NCBI RefSeq assembly: GCF_003123685.1
Contig: NZ_QCYJ01000170.1
Coordinates: 248,001-312,000, forward strand
Length of the DNA: 64,000 bases
Reading direction: 5' to 3'
Source of the DNA: Nocardia aurea
GTDB lineage: Bacteria; Actinomycetota; Actinomycetes; Mycobacteriales; Mycobacteriaceae
Each line of letters opens with the position of its first letter. Positions within the stretch are counted from its first letter, which is position 1. The position numbers and the translations under genes are program-made. Positions 1 through 8,187 of the stretch are shown piece by piece. The notes beneath the pieces were generated by a model. That model ran no database searches and was not told the DNA's origin. It was given only the letters and a program-made list of their open reading frames with translations.

Positions 1-2
1 CC

Positions 3-938
3 GGCAATCCACCCATCGCACATCCACGGGTCGCGCTCGAAACCTATCGGGGACTACGCGCGGGGACGGTCGTGGTCATCGCGCTCATCGCCGTCGCGCA
101 GATCGACGAATATCGGGTGACAGGTGATGTGGCACAGTCGATCAGCGGATCTTTCTACACCTCCGTGCACGCCATTTTCGTCGGCGCGCTGTTCGCCACG
201 GGCACCTGCCTGATCATCTACCGCGGCAATTCCGACCGCGAGGACTCGGTTCTCAATTTCGCCGGATTCATGGCGTTCTTCGTCGCCGTCGTTCCGACCC
301 AGCCGATGCGGATCTGCGCGCCCGAAGACCCGGCGGGCACCGGGTTCACCGCGCTACCCGGCTGCCAGGACTACGACCGGGTCCTGTCGACCGGTCTGGC
401 GGCGCTGGTCAGCGTGTGGGTCGTCGCCGAAGTCGGATACTTCGCCTTCGTCTGGCGGACAAGGGGTTTCGCCGCCTATACGACACCGCTTCGATTCACC
501 AGACTCGCGATCTCCGCGCTGCTGGTGGTCTACTTCTGCGCACCGGTGGGGCTGAACGATTTCCTGCGCCTGCCCTGGGGCGAGCAGTTCCTCGACAATC
601 GACACAACGTGGCGGCGATTCTGATGTTCGTCGGGATCATCGCCGTCGTCGGGCTCAACGGATGGTCGGCGCGCACACTCGGATTACGTTCCAACGCTTT
701 TCGATACCTGGTGATCGGCGTCGTCATGATCGTCACGGTGATACTCGTCGCGGCCTTTCACCTGTGGAACGAACAATGGTTTCCCGGGTGGAAATTCCAG
801 CACGACCTCCTCGTGCTGGAATGGGCGTTGATACTCGAATTCGCGGCGTTCTGGATCATCCAGTCGATCGAACTCTGGGATGTCGACACGCGGGACGCGC
901 TGCCCGAGGCCGAGCCGAAACAGTCCGTGTCGGAATGA
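3..938 (+). CDS. Polytopic membrane protein, 5' end outside the window
   Basis: The reading frame is open back to the left edge with no stop, so the gene very probably starts outside; the GTG at 72 is only the first internal start candidate. The visible part has about eight hydrophobic segments, for example around the residues encoded at 72-105, 150-220, 255-300, 385-460, 510-560, 610-660, 700-770 and 800-870, separated by short charged loops. It ends in an acidic cytoplasmic-looking tail. No catalytic motif is visible. It resembles unnamed actinobacterial multi-pass proteins of the DUF998-like type, but I cannot assign a family with confidence. It ends 17 bp from the convergent SLATT gene. 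Confidence 0.7.
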   Translation, partial: GNPPIAHPRVALETYRGLRAGTVVVIALIAVAQIDEYRVTGDVAQSISGSFYTSVHAIFVGALFATGTCLIIYRGNSDREDSVLNFAGFMAFFVAVVPTQPMRICAPEDPAGTGFTALPGCQDYDRVLSTGLAALVSVWVVAEVGYFAFVWRTRGFAAYTTPLRFTRLAISALLVVYFCAPVGLNDFLRLPWGEQFLDNRHNVAAILMFVGIIAVVGLNGWSARTLGLRSNAFRYLVIGVVMIVTVILVAAFHLWNEQWFPGWKFQHDLLVLEWALILEFAAFWIIQSIELWDVDTRDALPEAEPKQSVSE

Positions 939-955
939 ATTCCACCCGGCCGCGG

Positions 956-1561
956 TTATGTATGCCTGCGGTCGGACCTGCCGCCCCGGGCTTCCGCCGG
1001 GATCGGCAGGTTGGTCGCCCAGGTGTTGGTCTCCCGGATGATCACCTCGTTCACCCGATAGGAGAAATCTCGCAGCAGTCCCATGCGACGGTCGATCTCG
1101 CCGTTGGAATTGGCCGAGGCCCTCGACATCGAGGCCCACTCCAACTGGAGGTCGCAGATCATCGCGTTGATCGCGTGCACGCTGCGGATATCGCGGCGCC
1201 AGGCCGTCGATATGCCGAAGAACCGGTCGACCGCCGAACATCCGGCGGCGCAGGCCAGCAGTACATAGCCCCAGCTGGGGTCGACGGCGTCGATTCCCGC
1301 CGTGGTCATCAGCGGCACCAGGATTCCGAGCAGACCGAGGAAGAGCATCGCCGCGGTGAGCGCTAGGCTCGTCCGCTGTTTGATGCGTCGATCCCTCGAA
1401 TACCAATCGCGCGCGTCCATCGCGTAGGTCTCGACTCGTTGGAACAGCCAAGCCAGGGTCTCGTCGGTACTCGACCAATCGGCGGAACGGAGGTCCAGCG
1501 AAGGCGGTACTCCGAGGTCCTGCAAGCGATCCCCTCCGATGGACAATCGGTGCTCTGTCAC
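956..1561 (-). CDS. SLATT-domain (DUF4231-like) two-helix membrane protein
   Basis: This 201-aa protein has an amphipathic N-terminal region of about 60 residues rich in Trp, Arg and Asp. Two transmembrane helices follow (about residues 65-86 and 97-113), then a helical tail with the pattern seen in SLATT proteins (DRFFG after helix 2, then a long charged helix). SLATT domains (SMODS and SLOG-associating two-TM effectors) are predicted membrane-perturbing effectors in nucleotide-signalled conflict systems, but many actinobacterial copies stand alone. No SMODS/CD-NTase or SLOG gene is next to it here. The start is a GTG with no strong ribosome site, so the N-terminus is uncertain. The assignment rests on topology and overall pattern, not on a search. 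Confidence 0.6.
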   Translation of the reverse strand: MTEHRLSIGGDRLQDLGVPPSLDLRSADWSSTDETLAWLFQRVETYAMDARDWYSRDRRIKQRTSLALTAAMLFLGLLGILVPLMTTAGIDAVDPSWGYVLLACAAGCSAVDRFFGISTAWRRDIRSVHAINAMICDLQLEWASMSRASANSNGEIDRRMGLLRDFSYRVNEVIIRETNTWATNLPIPAEARGGRSDRRHT

Positions 1562-1985
1562 GGCGGTACTGTAGCGCCCGTCGCCACGACGCGCGCGCCC
1601 GGACTGGTCGAGTGCTCGGCACCGCCGAAATTCCGACTGTGCGGTCCGCGTGGGAACCGTGAGCTACGGTGCCGCAACGGGTCTCGGACACGCGGTGATC
1701 GATGGCAGCGGCATCGGCGTGGCGTTTTCGCTCGACGGAATCGACCCGAACTCATGCGGACACCCTCACCTGCGTCTATGGGTCCACAAGGCCGCCAATC
1801 GATCCCGGGTGCGGACCATGCTCACCCCACACGGACACGGCGGCGACCCCGCCGCCCGTTCGAGACAAACAGACTGGCCTGCAACGTTTTACACACCGCT
1901 TACACAGCGACATGCACGACACGTCATCGAACTCGTCGGACACGTCATCGGAAACCGCGTCGATCGCGTCGAGCGGTCGCGCGGA
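1562..1985. other. Intergenic region, no gene seen
   Basis: This 424-bp gap lies between the start of the SLATT gene and the stop of the ABC permease. Open frames here have no ribosome site, no conserved-looking product and unfavourable codon use. It should hold the promoter of the SLATT gene. The segment near 1890-1920 is less GC-rich than its surroundings and carries two TACACA elements. No convincing hairpin was seen. Confidence 0.4.
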
Positions 1986-2750
1986 TCACCGGCGATCGAG
2001 TACCACCCGCGACAGCGTGTCCAGCGCGTAGCCGATGATCCCGATCACCACGATCACCGCCATCACCTGGTCGTAGGCCAGCTGGTCGCGGGCATTGAGA
2101 ATCTGATAGCCCAGACCGGAGCGGACGCCGAGCATTTCGGCGGGCACCAGCACCACCCAGGCGATACCCAGCGCGACGCGCAGCCCGGTCTGGACCTGCG
2201 CGCGGATCGCGGGCAGGATCACCGAGGACAGTTGTTCGCGGCGCGAGGCGCCGAACGACCGGGCGACCAGCAGTAATCCGGGGTCGATCGCCCGCACGCC
2301 CGCGGCGGTGTTGAGCACGATCGGCCAGACCGACGCCGCGGCGACGAGGAAGATGACCGGTTGGTTTCCGATGCCGAACAGCGCGACCGCGATGGGCGCC
2401 CAGGACAGCGGGGAGATCATCCGCAGGAACTGCACCACCGGTGCGAGCGCGTGCTCGGTCGCGGCGTGCAGCCCCAGCAGCAGTCCGAGCGGGATGCCGA
2501 CCGTGACGGCGATCAACAGTCCCACCAGCAGCCGCCACAGGCTGACCGCGATATCGGGGAGCAGCACACCCCGGTCGAGTAGTTGCCGGGCCGCTCCCGG
2601 AACATGCTGCGGCCCGAACTCGCGCAGCAGCGAATCCGCGCCTGCGACCAGGTCGGTGAGGATCCACCACAGCACCAGTGCGGCAGCGACCGCGGCCAGA
2701 CGTGGCAGCCAGGTGAGAGTCCGTGGCGGCCGGATGTCGACGGTATTCAC
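1986..2750 (-). CDS. ABC transporter permease, NitT/TauT/Ssu type
   Basis: This 254-aa inner-membrane permease belongs to the BPD_transp_1 fold of the nitrate/sulfonate/taurine importers. It has about six hydrophobic segments. The cytoplasmic coupling (EAA) loop is visible at about residues 163-190, with the motif ARSFGASRREQL followed by LP at 179-180, which docks on the ATPase. The GTG start at 2750 overlaps the stop of the binding-protein gene by four bases (GTGA), which fixes the start and shows translational coupling. It is the last gene of a five-gene operon. The substrate cannot be read from the sequence; aliphatic sulfonate, nitrate or a small organic anion are all possible for this class. 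Confidence 0.9.
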   Translation of the reverse strand: MNTVDIRPPRTLTWLPRLAAVAAALVLWWILTDLVAGADSLLREFGPQHVPGAARQLLDRGVLLPDIAVSLWRLLVGLLIAVTVGIPLGLLLGLHAATEHALAPVVQFLRMISPLSWAPIAVALFGIGNQPVIFLVAAASVWPIVLNTAAGVRAIDPGLLLVARSFGASRREQLSSVILPAIRAQVQTGLRVALGIAWVVLVPAEMLGVRSGLGYQILNARDQLAYDQVMAVIVVIGIIGYALDTLSRVVLDRR

Positions 2751-3901
2751 GATGGGTCGATCTCCTCGATGCGGGTGAGCCGGTCGGGCAGTCCGAAGGC
2801 GGCCGGGCCGCCCGCGTTGTCGATGGCGGCGCGGACGAACCGGTCGTCGACCAGCGCGCCGTGCACCCGGTCCGGGTCGAGGCCGGACAGGAACCCGGTG
2901 TCGCCGTCGACGACGGTGTCGTGCATGGCCGCGACCAGCGCGCCGGTGAAACTCGGAAAAGGAAAGGGCTGGAATCCGATTCGCTGCGGACGCCATTCGG
3001 GGTGGCGGACCGGGAGCTGATCGGAATAGGTCAGGGCCTTGGTGATGGCGGGCAGGGGCTGCGGGAGGTACGCGCCCGCCAACTGCTTCGCGGCGTCGGG
3101 ACGATCGCCGCCGATCCGCAGCTGGGCACGAACGACCGCGTCCATGACCGCCGTGGCGGCGTCGGGACGCCGGTCGAGCAGTTGCTGGTGCACGACCAGC
3201 GCGCAGCAGGCGTGATCGCGCCAGAGGTCGCCCAGGAACCGGTGGATCCGGCCGACACCGCGTAGTTCGGCGGCGGCGTTGAAGGGATCGGCCACCGTGA
3301 ACGCGCTGATGGAGCCGTTCGCCAGTGCCGGAACCATATCCGAAGGACTCATCACGACCAGTTCCACGGTGCCCGCCGACCGCGATGCCGAACCACGGAT
3401 CACCGGCCGTAATCCGTGCGCGCGCAGCAACTGCTGAATCAGGATGTTGTGGATCGACCACCAGAACGGAATGGCGACCTGGGTTCCGGCCAGCTGTCCG
3501 AGTTCGGTGATTCCGGGGGCGACGGTCAACGCCGAGCCGTTGGTGTGATTCCACCCGAGAATCCGCGCCGGTGCGCCAAGACCGAAACGCAACTGCACGG
3601 CCAGCGGCATCAACAGATGCACGATATCGACCTGGCGGGTGAGAAACGCCTCGGCGAGCGCCGCCCAGCTGCGGAACAGGACGGGTTCGGCCAGATCCGC
3701 GGCCGCGGCGCCACGATCGGCGATGAGCAGCGGCGCGGAGTCGGTGATGGGCAGATATCCGATCCGCAGACGTTCGCCGCCGCCACCGCGCCGCTGAGCC
3801 GCCGCGCGGCCCAGGTCCGCCAGTCCGGCGACACCGCCCGTCGCGACCAATCCCGCGCAGCCGCAGAGCAATCCGCGCCGGGATATCGCCGGGGTCCTCA
3901 T
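2747..3901 (-). CDS. ABC substrate-binding lipoprotein, NrtA/SsuA-like
   Basis: This 384-aa exported binding protein starts with a twin-arginine-type signal (SRRGLL at residues 7-12) followed by LCGC. Cys15 is a plausible lipidation site, so the protein may be a Tat-exported lipoprotein. The mature part opens with the LRIGYLPITDSAPLLIA segment typical of the nitrate/bicarbonate/sulfonate binding family. It later carries the FW..H.IL segment (about 145-155) that follows the ligand cleft in this family. Its ATG overlaps the stop of the upstream ATPase by four bases (ATGA) and its stop overlaps the permease start, so all three import components are translationally coupled. The ligand is unknown. 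Confidence 0.9.
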   Translation of the reverse strand: MRTPAISRRGLLCGCAGLVATGGVAGLADLGRAAAQRRGGGGERLRIGYLPITDSAPLLIADRGAAAADLAEPVLFRSWAALAEAFLTRQVDIVHLLMPLAVQLRFGLGAPARILGWNHTNGSALTVAPGITELGQLAGTQVAIPFWWSIHNILIQQLLRAHGLRPVIRGSASRSAGTVELVVMSPSDMVPALANGSISAFTVADPFNAAAELRGVGRIHRFLGDLWRDHACCALVVHQQLLDRRPDAATAVMDAVVRAQLRIGGDRPDAAKQLAGAYLPQPLPAITKALTYSDQLPVRHPEWRPQRIGFQPFPFPSFTGALVAAMHDTVVDGDTGFLSGLDPDRVHGALVDDRFVRAAIDNAGGPAAFGLPDRLTRIEEIDPS

Positions 3902-4629
3902 ACCGTCACCGTCGAATCCCGGTAGCGCTCGATGATGCGCTGCCGCAGTGGGTCCCGGTCGTCCGCGTCGCCGATGTCACGGAATTCCTCGCGGACCGTG
4001 GCGCCCGGCCCGATCAGCACGATCCGGTCACCGAGCCGCAACGCCTCGTCGATGTCGTGGGTGACCAGCACGGTGGTGCAGCCGATATCGCGCACCAGAT
4101 CGGCCAGCCAGTCCTGCAGATCGGCGCGGACGGCCGGATCGACCGCGCTGAACGGTTCGTCCAGCAACAGCAGTCGCGGCCGCACCGCCACCGCCCTGAC
4201 CACCGCCACCCGCTGCGCCTGTCCACCGGAGAGCTGATCGACGCGTCGGTCGGCGAGTCCGGCCAAGCCGAAGCGGTCCAGTAGCGCGTCGGCGTGGCCG
4301 GGATCGAAACCTGTTCGGTGCCTGGCGAACCGGCCGCCGAATCGGACGTTCTCACGCACCGTCAGCCATGGCATCAGCAGTGGCTGCTGGAACACCATGC
4401 CGGTGGCGGGGCTCTCGGTCACATCCGAACCCCAGCTGATCTCGCCGCCGTCGAGCCGGTCGAGTCCCGCCACGACCCGCAACAGTGTCGATTTGCCGCT
4501 GCCACTCGCGCCGAGCACCACGAGCAGTTCGCCGACCCCGATCTCGAGATCCACTCCGTCGAGCACCGGTTCGTCGCGACCGGAATAGGTTTTGCGGGCG
4601 TGCGTTAGTTGTACTGCGACAGTTCCCAC
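3898..4629 (-). CDS. ABC transporter ATP-binding protein, NitT/Ssu type
   Basis: This 243-aa ATPase has all nucleotide-binding motifs: Walker A GASGSGKST at 40-48, Q-loop near 81-82, signature LSGGQ at 133-137, Walker B LLLLDEP at 153-159 and switch His at 191. I place the start at the GTG at 4629 because it has GGAAGG nine bases upstream and leads directly into the usual VQLTHARKTY beginning. An in-frame extension to 4728 would run deep into the preceding gene and reads as an Arg/Pro-rich tail. The gene overlaps the acyl-CoA-dehydrogenase-like gene by 25 bp and the binding-protein gene by 4 bp. It powers import together with the permease and binding protein downstream. Confidence 0.92.
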   Translation of the reverse strand: MGTVAVQLTHARKTYSGRDEPVLDGVDLEIGVGELLVVLGASGSGKSTLLRVVAGLDRLDGGEISWGSDVTESPATGMVFQQPLLMPWLTVRENVRFGGRFARHRTGFDPGHADALLDRFGLAGLADRRVDQLSGGQAQRVAVVRAVAVRPRLLLLDEPFSAVDPAVRADLQDWLADLVRDIGCTTVLVTHDIDEALRLGDRIVLIGPGATVREEFRDIGDADDRDPLRQRIIERYRDSTVTV

Positions 4630-5615
4630 CGCAATTGGCCTTCCGAGGGTGATTGGACAGGGAGGAACGCGGCTTCGCGGAACCGTCGGTTGGTGTGGCT
4701 GTGCAGCGCGTACCCGGCTCCGCCGCACAGGGTGGATTCCAGTCGCGTCGCCTCGACGGCGTTGCGTGCGGCGTCCAGGCGCAGCCGGAGCAACTCGGCG
4801 GGTTCCGTCGCGTGCGCGGCGGCGGCATGGTCGTGCAGGCGACGGCGGGTCGTTTCGTGCCGTCGCGCGAGTTCCCGGTATTCGTCGCGGAACTGCGCGC
4901 CCAGACCGTCGAGGCGCGTACTCGACTCGCGCACGGCGGTTTCGGCGACACCGGTGCAGAACGCGGTCTGCAACAGCAGGAATATCGGCCGGATCGTGGC
5001 GCAGAACGCCGTCAGATCGGCGGTGACGACCTGATCGTCACCGACCACGACATCGTCGAAGGTCAGCGAGGTCGACGCGGTAGCGTCGAGGGCGAGCAGT
5101 TGCGGCGCGGGGCGGATCCGCACGCCGTCGGCGTCGGCGCGCACCACCCCGACGCGGCCGCGTCCGTCCTGCCCGCGAAAGGGGAACACGATCAGCGAAT
5201 CGGGAAAGACGTTGGAGGCCCACGCGATCGGGCCGCCCACCCGTCCGTCCTCCTGCTCGGCGCGCAGGGGCAGCTCACCGAGTCCGGCGAGGTGTTTGAG
5301 CGCGGCCGCCATCGCGGTGACACCGATCCGGCGGCCCGAGGCCAGCTCGTCCAGATACTGTTCGCGTATCGGATCCGGGGCGCGGACGAGGTATTCCAGC
5401 GCCATGCGCTGTGCCCACAGCGAGAATCCCGCGGCCAGGCTTTCGGCGGCGACCTGCTCGATGAGCGTGGCGATCTCACCGATATCCGATCCACCGAGTC
5501 CGGTGGCCAGCAATCCTCGACCGCCTATCTCGGCGATATCGGCGCGGATATCGGTGCGGCCCAGGTCGAGATCGGTGGCCCTGGCACGGACGAATTCGGT
5601 GACAGCGGTGGTCAT
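4605..5615 (-). CDS. Acyl-CoA-dehydrogenase-fold flavoprotein
   Basis: This 336-aa protein has the layout of the acyl-CoA dehydrogenase superfamily: a helical N-terminal domain, a central beta domain (around 120-190) and a C-terminal four-helix domain ending in CGGAGYALHSHTNRRFREA and a SPSEGQ turn. That turn is where classical dehydrogenases have the FAD/substrate EGT motif. At 336 residues it is shorter than typical members (about 380-400). The EGT-to-EGQ change and the transporter context suggest a flavin enzyme of the SfnB/DszC-like kind, acting on the imported compound, rather than beta-oxidation; that is inference. Its ATG overlaps the DUF4242 stop by four bases, and it overlaps the ATPase gene downstream. 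Confidence 0.8.
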   Translation of the reverse strand: MTTAVTEFVRARATDLDLGRTDIRADIAEIGGRGLLATGLGGSDIGEIATLIEQVAAESLAAGFSLWAQRMALEYLVRAPDPIREQYLDELASGRRIGVTAMAAALKHLAGLGELPLRAEQEDGRVGGPIAWASNVFPDSLIVFPFRGQDGRGRVGVVRADADGVRIRPAPQLLALDATASTSLTFDDVVVGDDQVVTADLTAFCATIRPIFLLLQTAFCTGVAETAVRESSTRLDGLGAQFRDEYRELARRHETTRRRLHDHAAAAHATEPAELLRLRLDAARNAVEATRLESTLCGGAGYALHSHTNRRFREAAFLPVQSPSEGQLRWELSQYN

Positions 5616-6133
5616 ATCCGCGGATCCGTCAGTTCGTGTAGCCGGTCGACCGGCGTGTTCACCGCGTCGCGGGCCCGCAGTACGGCGGCCTCGTCGGGCG
5701 CGTTGTAGAAGCACAGGCATTTGTCCATGTCCTCGCGAACGTAGGTGCGCAGGAAACTCACCTCGGGCACGTCGGCGTATTTCGGGGAATTGGCCTTCTT
5801 GCGGGCCAGGTAGGTGTCCATATCGATCTCGGCCGGAATATCCCACTCGACCAGATATCCGGCGGCGGGCCGTGCGGCCCTGATCGCCGCGAGGTCGGCG
5901 CCGACCAGGCGCACTCGGTGCGGTCCGTCGACGGTGCCTGCGAGCAGGTCGTCGGCCGAGAGCACGGGCGCACGACAGTCGGTGAATTCGGCGATCGCGA
6001 ATATCCGCGGCGAACCGCCGGTGACCTGCGCCTCGATCAGCGCGCCGCCTTCTTTCTCGGCCCGCGCGCCGAATTCGTCGATGGTCCGGCCCGGTGCACC
6101 GGTCGGCACGAGTTCGTACAGGTAGAGGGACAT
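5612..6133 (-). CDS. DUF4242 domain protein, first gene of the ABC operon
   Basis: This 173-aa protein has two similar alpha/beta halves. The second contains the hallmark DMDKCLCFYNAPDEAAVLRARDA segment region (about 135-160) of DUF4242 proteins, a ferredoxin-like fold family that includes a nickel-binding Streptomyces protein (SCO4226 type). The ATG at 6133 has GGAAGG nine bases upstream. The gene is the first of the operon and lies opposite the TetR gene, so its promoter must lie between 6134 and 6361. Its function in the operon is unknown; a small sensor, metal or ligand chaperone, or accessory to the flavoprotein are all possible. Confidence 0.8.
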   Translation of the reverse strand: MSLYLYELVPTGAPGRTIDEFGARAEKEGGALIEAQVTGGSPRIFAIAEFTDCRAPVLSADDLLAGTVDGPHRVRLVGADLAAIRAARPAAGYLVEWDIPAEIDMDTYLARKKANSPKYADVPEVSFLRTYVREDMDKCLCFYNAPDEAAVLRARDAVNTPVDRLHELTDPRI

Positions 6134-6338
6134 GGGCAGCCGCCTTCCGAGGAGTGGGATCTGCGAGGGTGCGCGGTCGGCCCAGCGGGCTCGACCGAAG
6201 GGCGCGCGAGTGGTTCGGCTCCGGGATTCGCGGAGCGGGAGTCAGCGCTGGAACGGACAGGCAGCGGTCGCCACGCGGACGAGGTCCACGTGCAGGCGAC
6301 GAGTGAGGTTGCTGCGGGTCACGGAACAAGACTAAACA

Positions 6339-6358
6339 TAGATAGAACGATCTGTCTA
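6339..6358. promoter_or_regulatory. Probable TetR operator
   Basis: The 20-bp sequence TAGATAGAACGATCTGTCTA is an inverted repeat with 16 of 20 symmetric positions. It lies between the divergent DUF4242/ABC operon and the TetR gene and just upstream of the TetR start codons. Placement and symmetry match autoregulatory TetR operators that also control the divergent operon. Confidence 0.75.
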
Positions 6359-6385
6359 TACGTGGAAATCGCTACAGTGGTCTGC

Positions 6386-6976
6386 GTGGCCACAACAACG
6401 GAGTCCGCGGTGTCCTCCGCCGACCGTCGCGGCAAACCGGCGCCGGCGCAACGCCTGCTCGACACCGCGACAACCCTGTTCGCCCGGCACGGCATCCGGG
6501 CGGTCGGCATCGACCGGGTGCTCGCCGAGTCCGGCGTGGCCCGTGCCAGCCTGTATTCGAGTTACGGTTCCAAGGACGGGCTCGTGATCGCCTATCTGGA
6601 ACACCTCGACCGCCGCGATCGGGCCCGATGGAACGAGGCCGTCGCCGAGGTCGCCGACCCGGCGGACCGGATCCTGGCCTTCTTCGATCTCGCCCTCGCC
6701 TCGGCACCGGACCGGGGTTTCCGCGGCTGCCAATACGCCAATGCCGCAACCGAATTCCCGGACGAGGCACTGGCGCCCGTCATCGAGCATCGCCGCTGGA
6801 TGCTCGATACCCTCACCGATCTGCTGCGTGCCCGAGGCGCCGCCGACGCGGTGGTCCTCGCCCGACGCATCCGATTGATCTACGACGGCGCGCTCGCCGG
6901 TTCCAAACTCGACCACGACGCCGAGCCGCTACGGCTGGGCCGCGCGATCGCCGCCGAACTCATCCCACCCGGGTGA
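6386..6976 (+). CDS. TetR/AcrR-family transcriptional regulator
   Basis: This protein of about 196 aa has a textbook N-terminal TetR helix-turn-helix (about residues 22-68, including GIDRVLAESGVARASLYSSYGSKDGL). The C-terminal ligand domain has the FRGCQYANAATEF pattern of the TetR_C subgroup common in actinobacteria. In-frame GTG codons at 6362, 6377 and 6386 are all possible starts. None has a strong ribosome site, so a leaderless or near-leaderless transcript is possible; I chose 6386. It is expected to repress the divergent DUF4242/flavoprotein/ABC operon and itself through the operator at 6339-6358. The inducer is presumably the transported compound or a derivative. Confidence 0.88.
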   Translation: MATTTESAVSSADRRGKPAPAQRLLDTATTLFARHGIRAVGIDRVLAESGVARASLYSSYGSKDGLVIAYLEHLDRRDRARWNEAVAEVADPADRILAFFDLALASAPDRGFRGCQYANAATEFPDEALAPVIEHRRWMLDTLTDLLRARGAADAVVLARRIRLIYDGALAGSKLDHDAEPLRLGRAIAAELIPPG

Positions 6977-7013
6977 ACCGGCCGCGGATCGAACCGGGGC
7001 TACCCCAGAAACG

Positions 7014-7054
7014 CGAACGGGAGTTCGCCACCGCCAGTGGCGAACTCCCGTTCG
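7014..7054. terminator. Perfect 18-bp hairpin, bidirectional terminator
   Basis: Arms 7014-7031 and 7037-7054 are perfectly complementary (CGAACGGGAGTTCGCCAC and its reverse complement) with the 5-base loop CGCCA. The hairpin lies between the convergent TetR gene (stop 6976) and esterase gene (stop 7069), so it can end both transcripts. There is no U-tract, which is usual in actinobacteria. Confidence 0.85.
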
Positions 7055-7068
7055 GCGAACCGTCTCGC

Positions 7069-8106
7069 TCAGCGGCGCAACGGATGGGCCTGGAAGAAGT
7101 CCCAGATCAGCTCGGAGGCGACGATGGATTTCGTGTTCTCGCCGACCAGCGGTACGGGCGACGTGTCGGAGGGGCTTCCCGGCCAGACGTGACCCGCGCC
7201 GAGCACGGTGTAGAGCTGGACGGTGGCGTCGGCGGGGCAGTCGTAGCTCTGTAGATTCACGTCGGGGGCGACGGACCGTTGCGCGGGTTCGGGCTTGCAC
7301 CCGTTGCGCCGGGCCCACCCGGCCGCGTTGTCGGGGATGCTGCGGTTGTTGGGACCGTTCACCCCCGGCTTGGAATTGCCGGAGGACCCGGTCTTGCTGG
7401 GGGTGGGCAAGAATTGCGCGTTGGGGCCCTCACCGCCGGTGTAGGCGATGATCGGATCGTCGGAACCGTGGAACGCGATCACCGGCACCGGCCGGACGGT
7501 GTGGCACCAGGTGAAATCCTGGAGGCCCGCGACGGGCGCGATGGCCGCGATCCGATCCGAGAGCTGGCATCCGAGCGAGGAACTGGTGAACCCGCCCATG
7601 GACAACCCGGTGGCGTAGATCCGCTGCCGGTCCACACACAGCGTTTCCTCGACGTGGGTCAGCAGTGTCGACAGGAAGGTGATATCCGCGCTGTTCTCGG
7701 TGAAATCCCATTGCGGGATGCGGAGCTCGCTGAGCTGCGGGGTGATCGTCACGAACCCGCGGCTCTTGCCGAGTTCGGACAGAGCGGTACTGGAACGCTC
7801 GATGAACGCCGGTTCCATGAGCCCGTGCAGGTCGAGCACGACCGGCAATGGCGCACCCGTCGCGGGCGGGATGTCGCGGATGTAGGTACCCGCCTTGCCT
7901 GCCGCGGCGAATTCCAGGGTGGACTCACCTTCGGCGGGCGCGGGGGCCGAGCATCCGGAAGAGGCGAGGGCGGTGGGCGCGGCCTGCGCTGTCGTCTCGA
8001 CGGCGCTGACAGCGGCGGTCAGCGAGGCCACGGCCGCCGCCGAACCGATCAGGCGTCGCATCAGCCGCGAGCGGCGATTCCGGTCGGTGGAGAGGAACTC
8101 GAACAT
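7069..8106 (-). CDS. Secreted PHB-depolymerase/feruloyl-esterase-like hydrolase
   Basis: This 345-aa protein has an N-terminal signal region (basic residues, hydrophobic stretch about 19-42, likely cleavage after QAA). An alpha/beta-hydrolase domain of the LpqC/polyhydroxybutyrate-depolymerase type follows. The catalytic set is visible: nucleophile Ser169 in GLSMGG, acid near Asp216-217 in HGSDD, and His306 in GAGHVWPG. The LDLHG motif near 91-95 supplies the oxyanion hole. A start at the ATG at 8061 (residue 16) would give a more usual signal peptide. It probably cleaves esters outside the cell or at the envelope. The sthA gene lies 81 bp upstream on the same strand, and a perfect hairpin ends the transcript. 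Confidence 0.85.
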   Translation of the reverse strand: MFEFLSTDRNRRSRLMRRLIGSAAAVASLTAAVSAVETTAQAAPTALASSGCSAPAPAEGESTLEFAAAGKAGTYIRDIPPATGAPLPVVLDLHGLMEPAFIERSSTALSELGKSRGFVTITPQLSELRIPQWDFTENSADITFLSTLLTHVEETLCVDRQRIYATGLSMGGFTSSSLGCQLSDRIAAIAPVAGLQDFTWCHTVRPVPVIAFHGSDDPIIAYTGGEGPNAQFLPTPSKTGSSGNSKPGVNGPNNRSIPDNAAGWARRNGCKPEPAQRSVAPDVNLQSYDCPADATVQLYTVLGAGHVWPGSPSDTSPVPLVGENTKSIVASELIWDFFQAHPLRR

Positions 8107-8187
8107 GAAATGACATTCTCACAGCGGAAGCGTCATTCTCGGAAATCGGACACTCTTTGTGGAGATCTCCAACCCTCGGTCCGGAAT

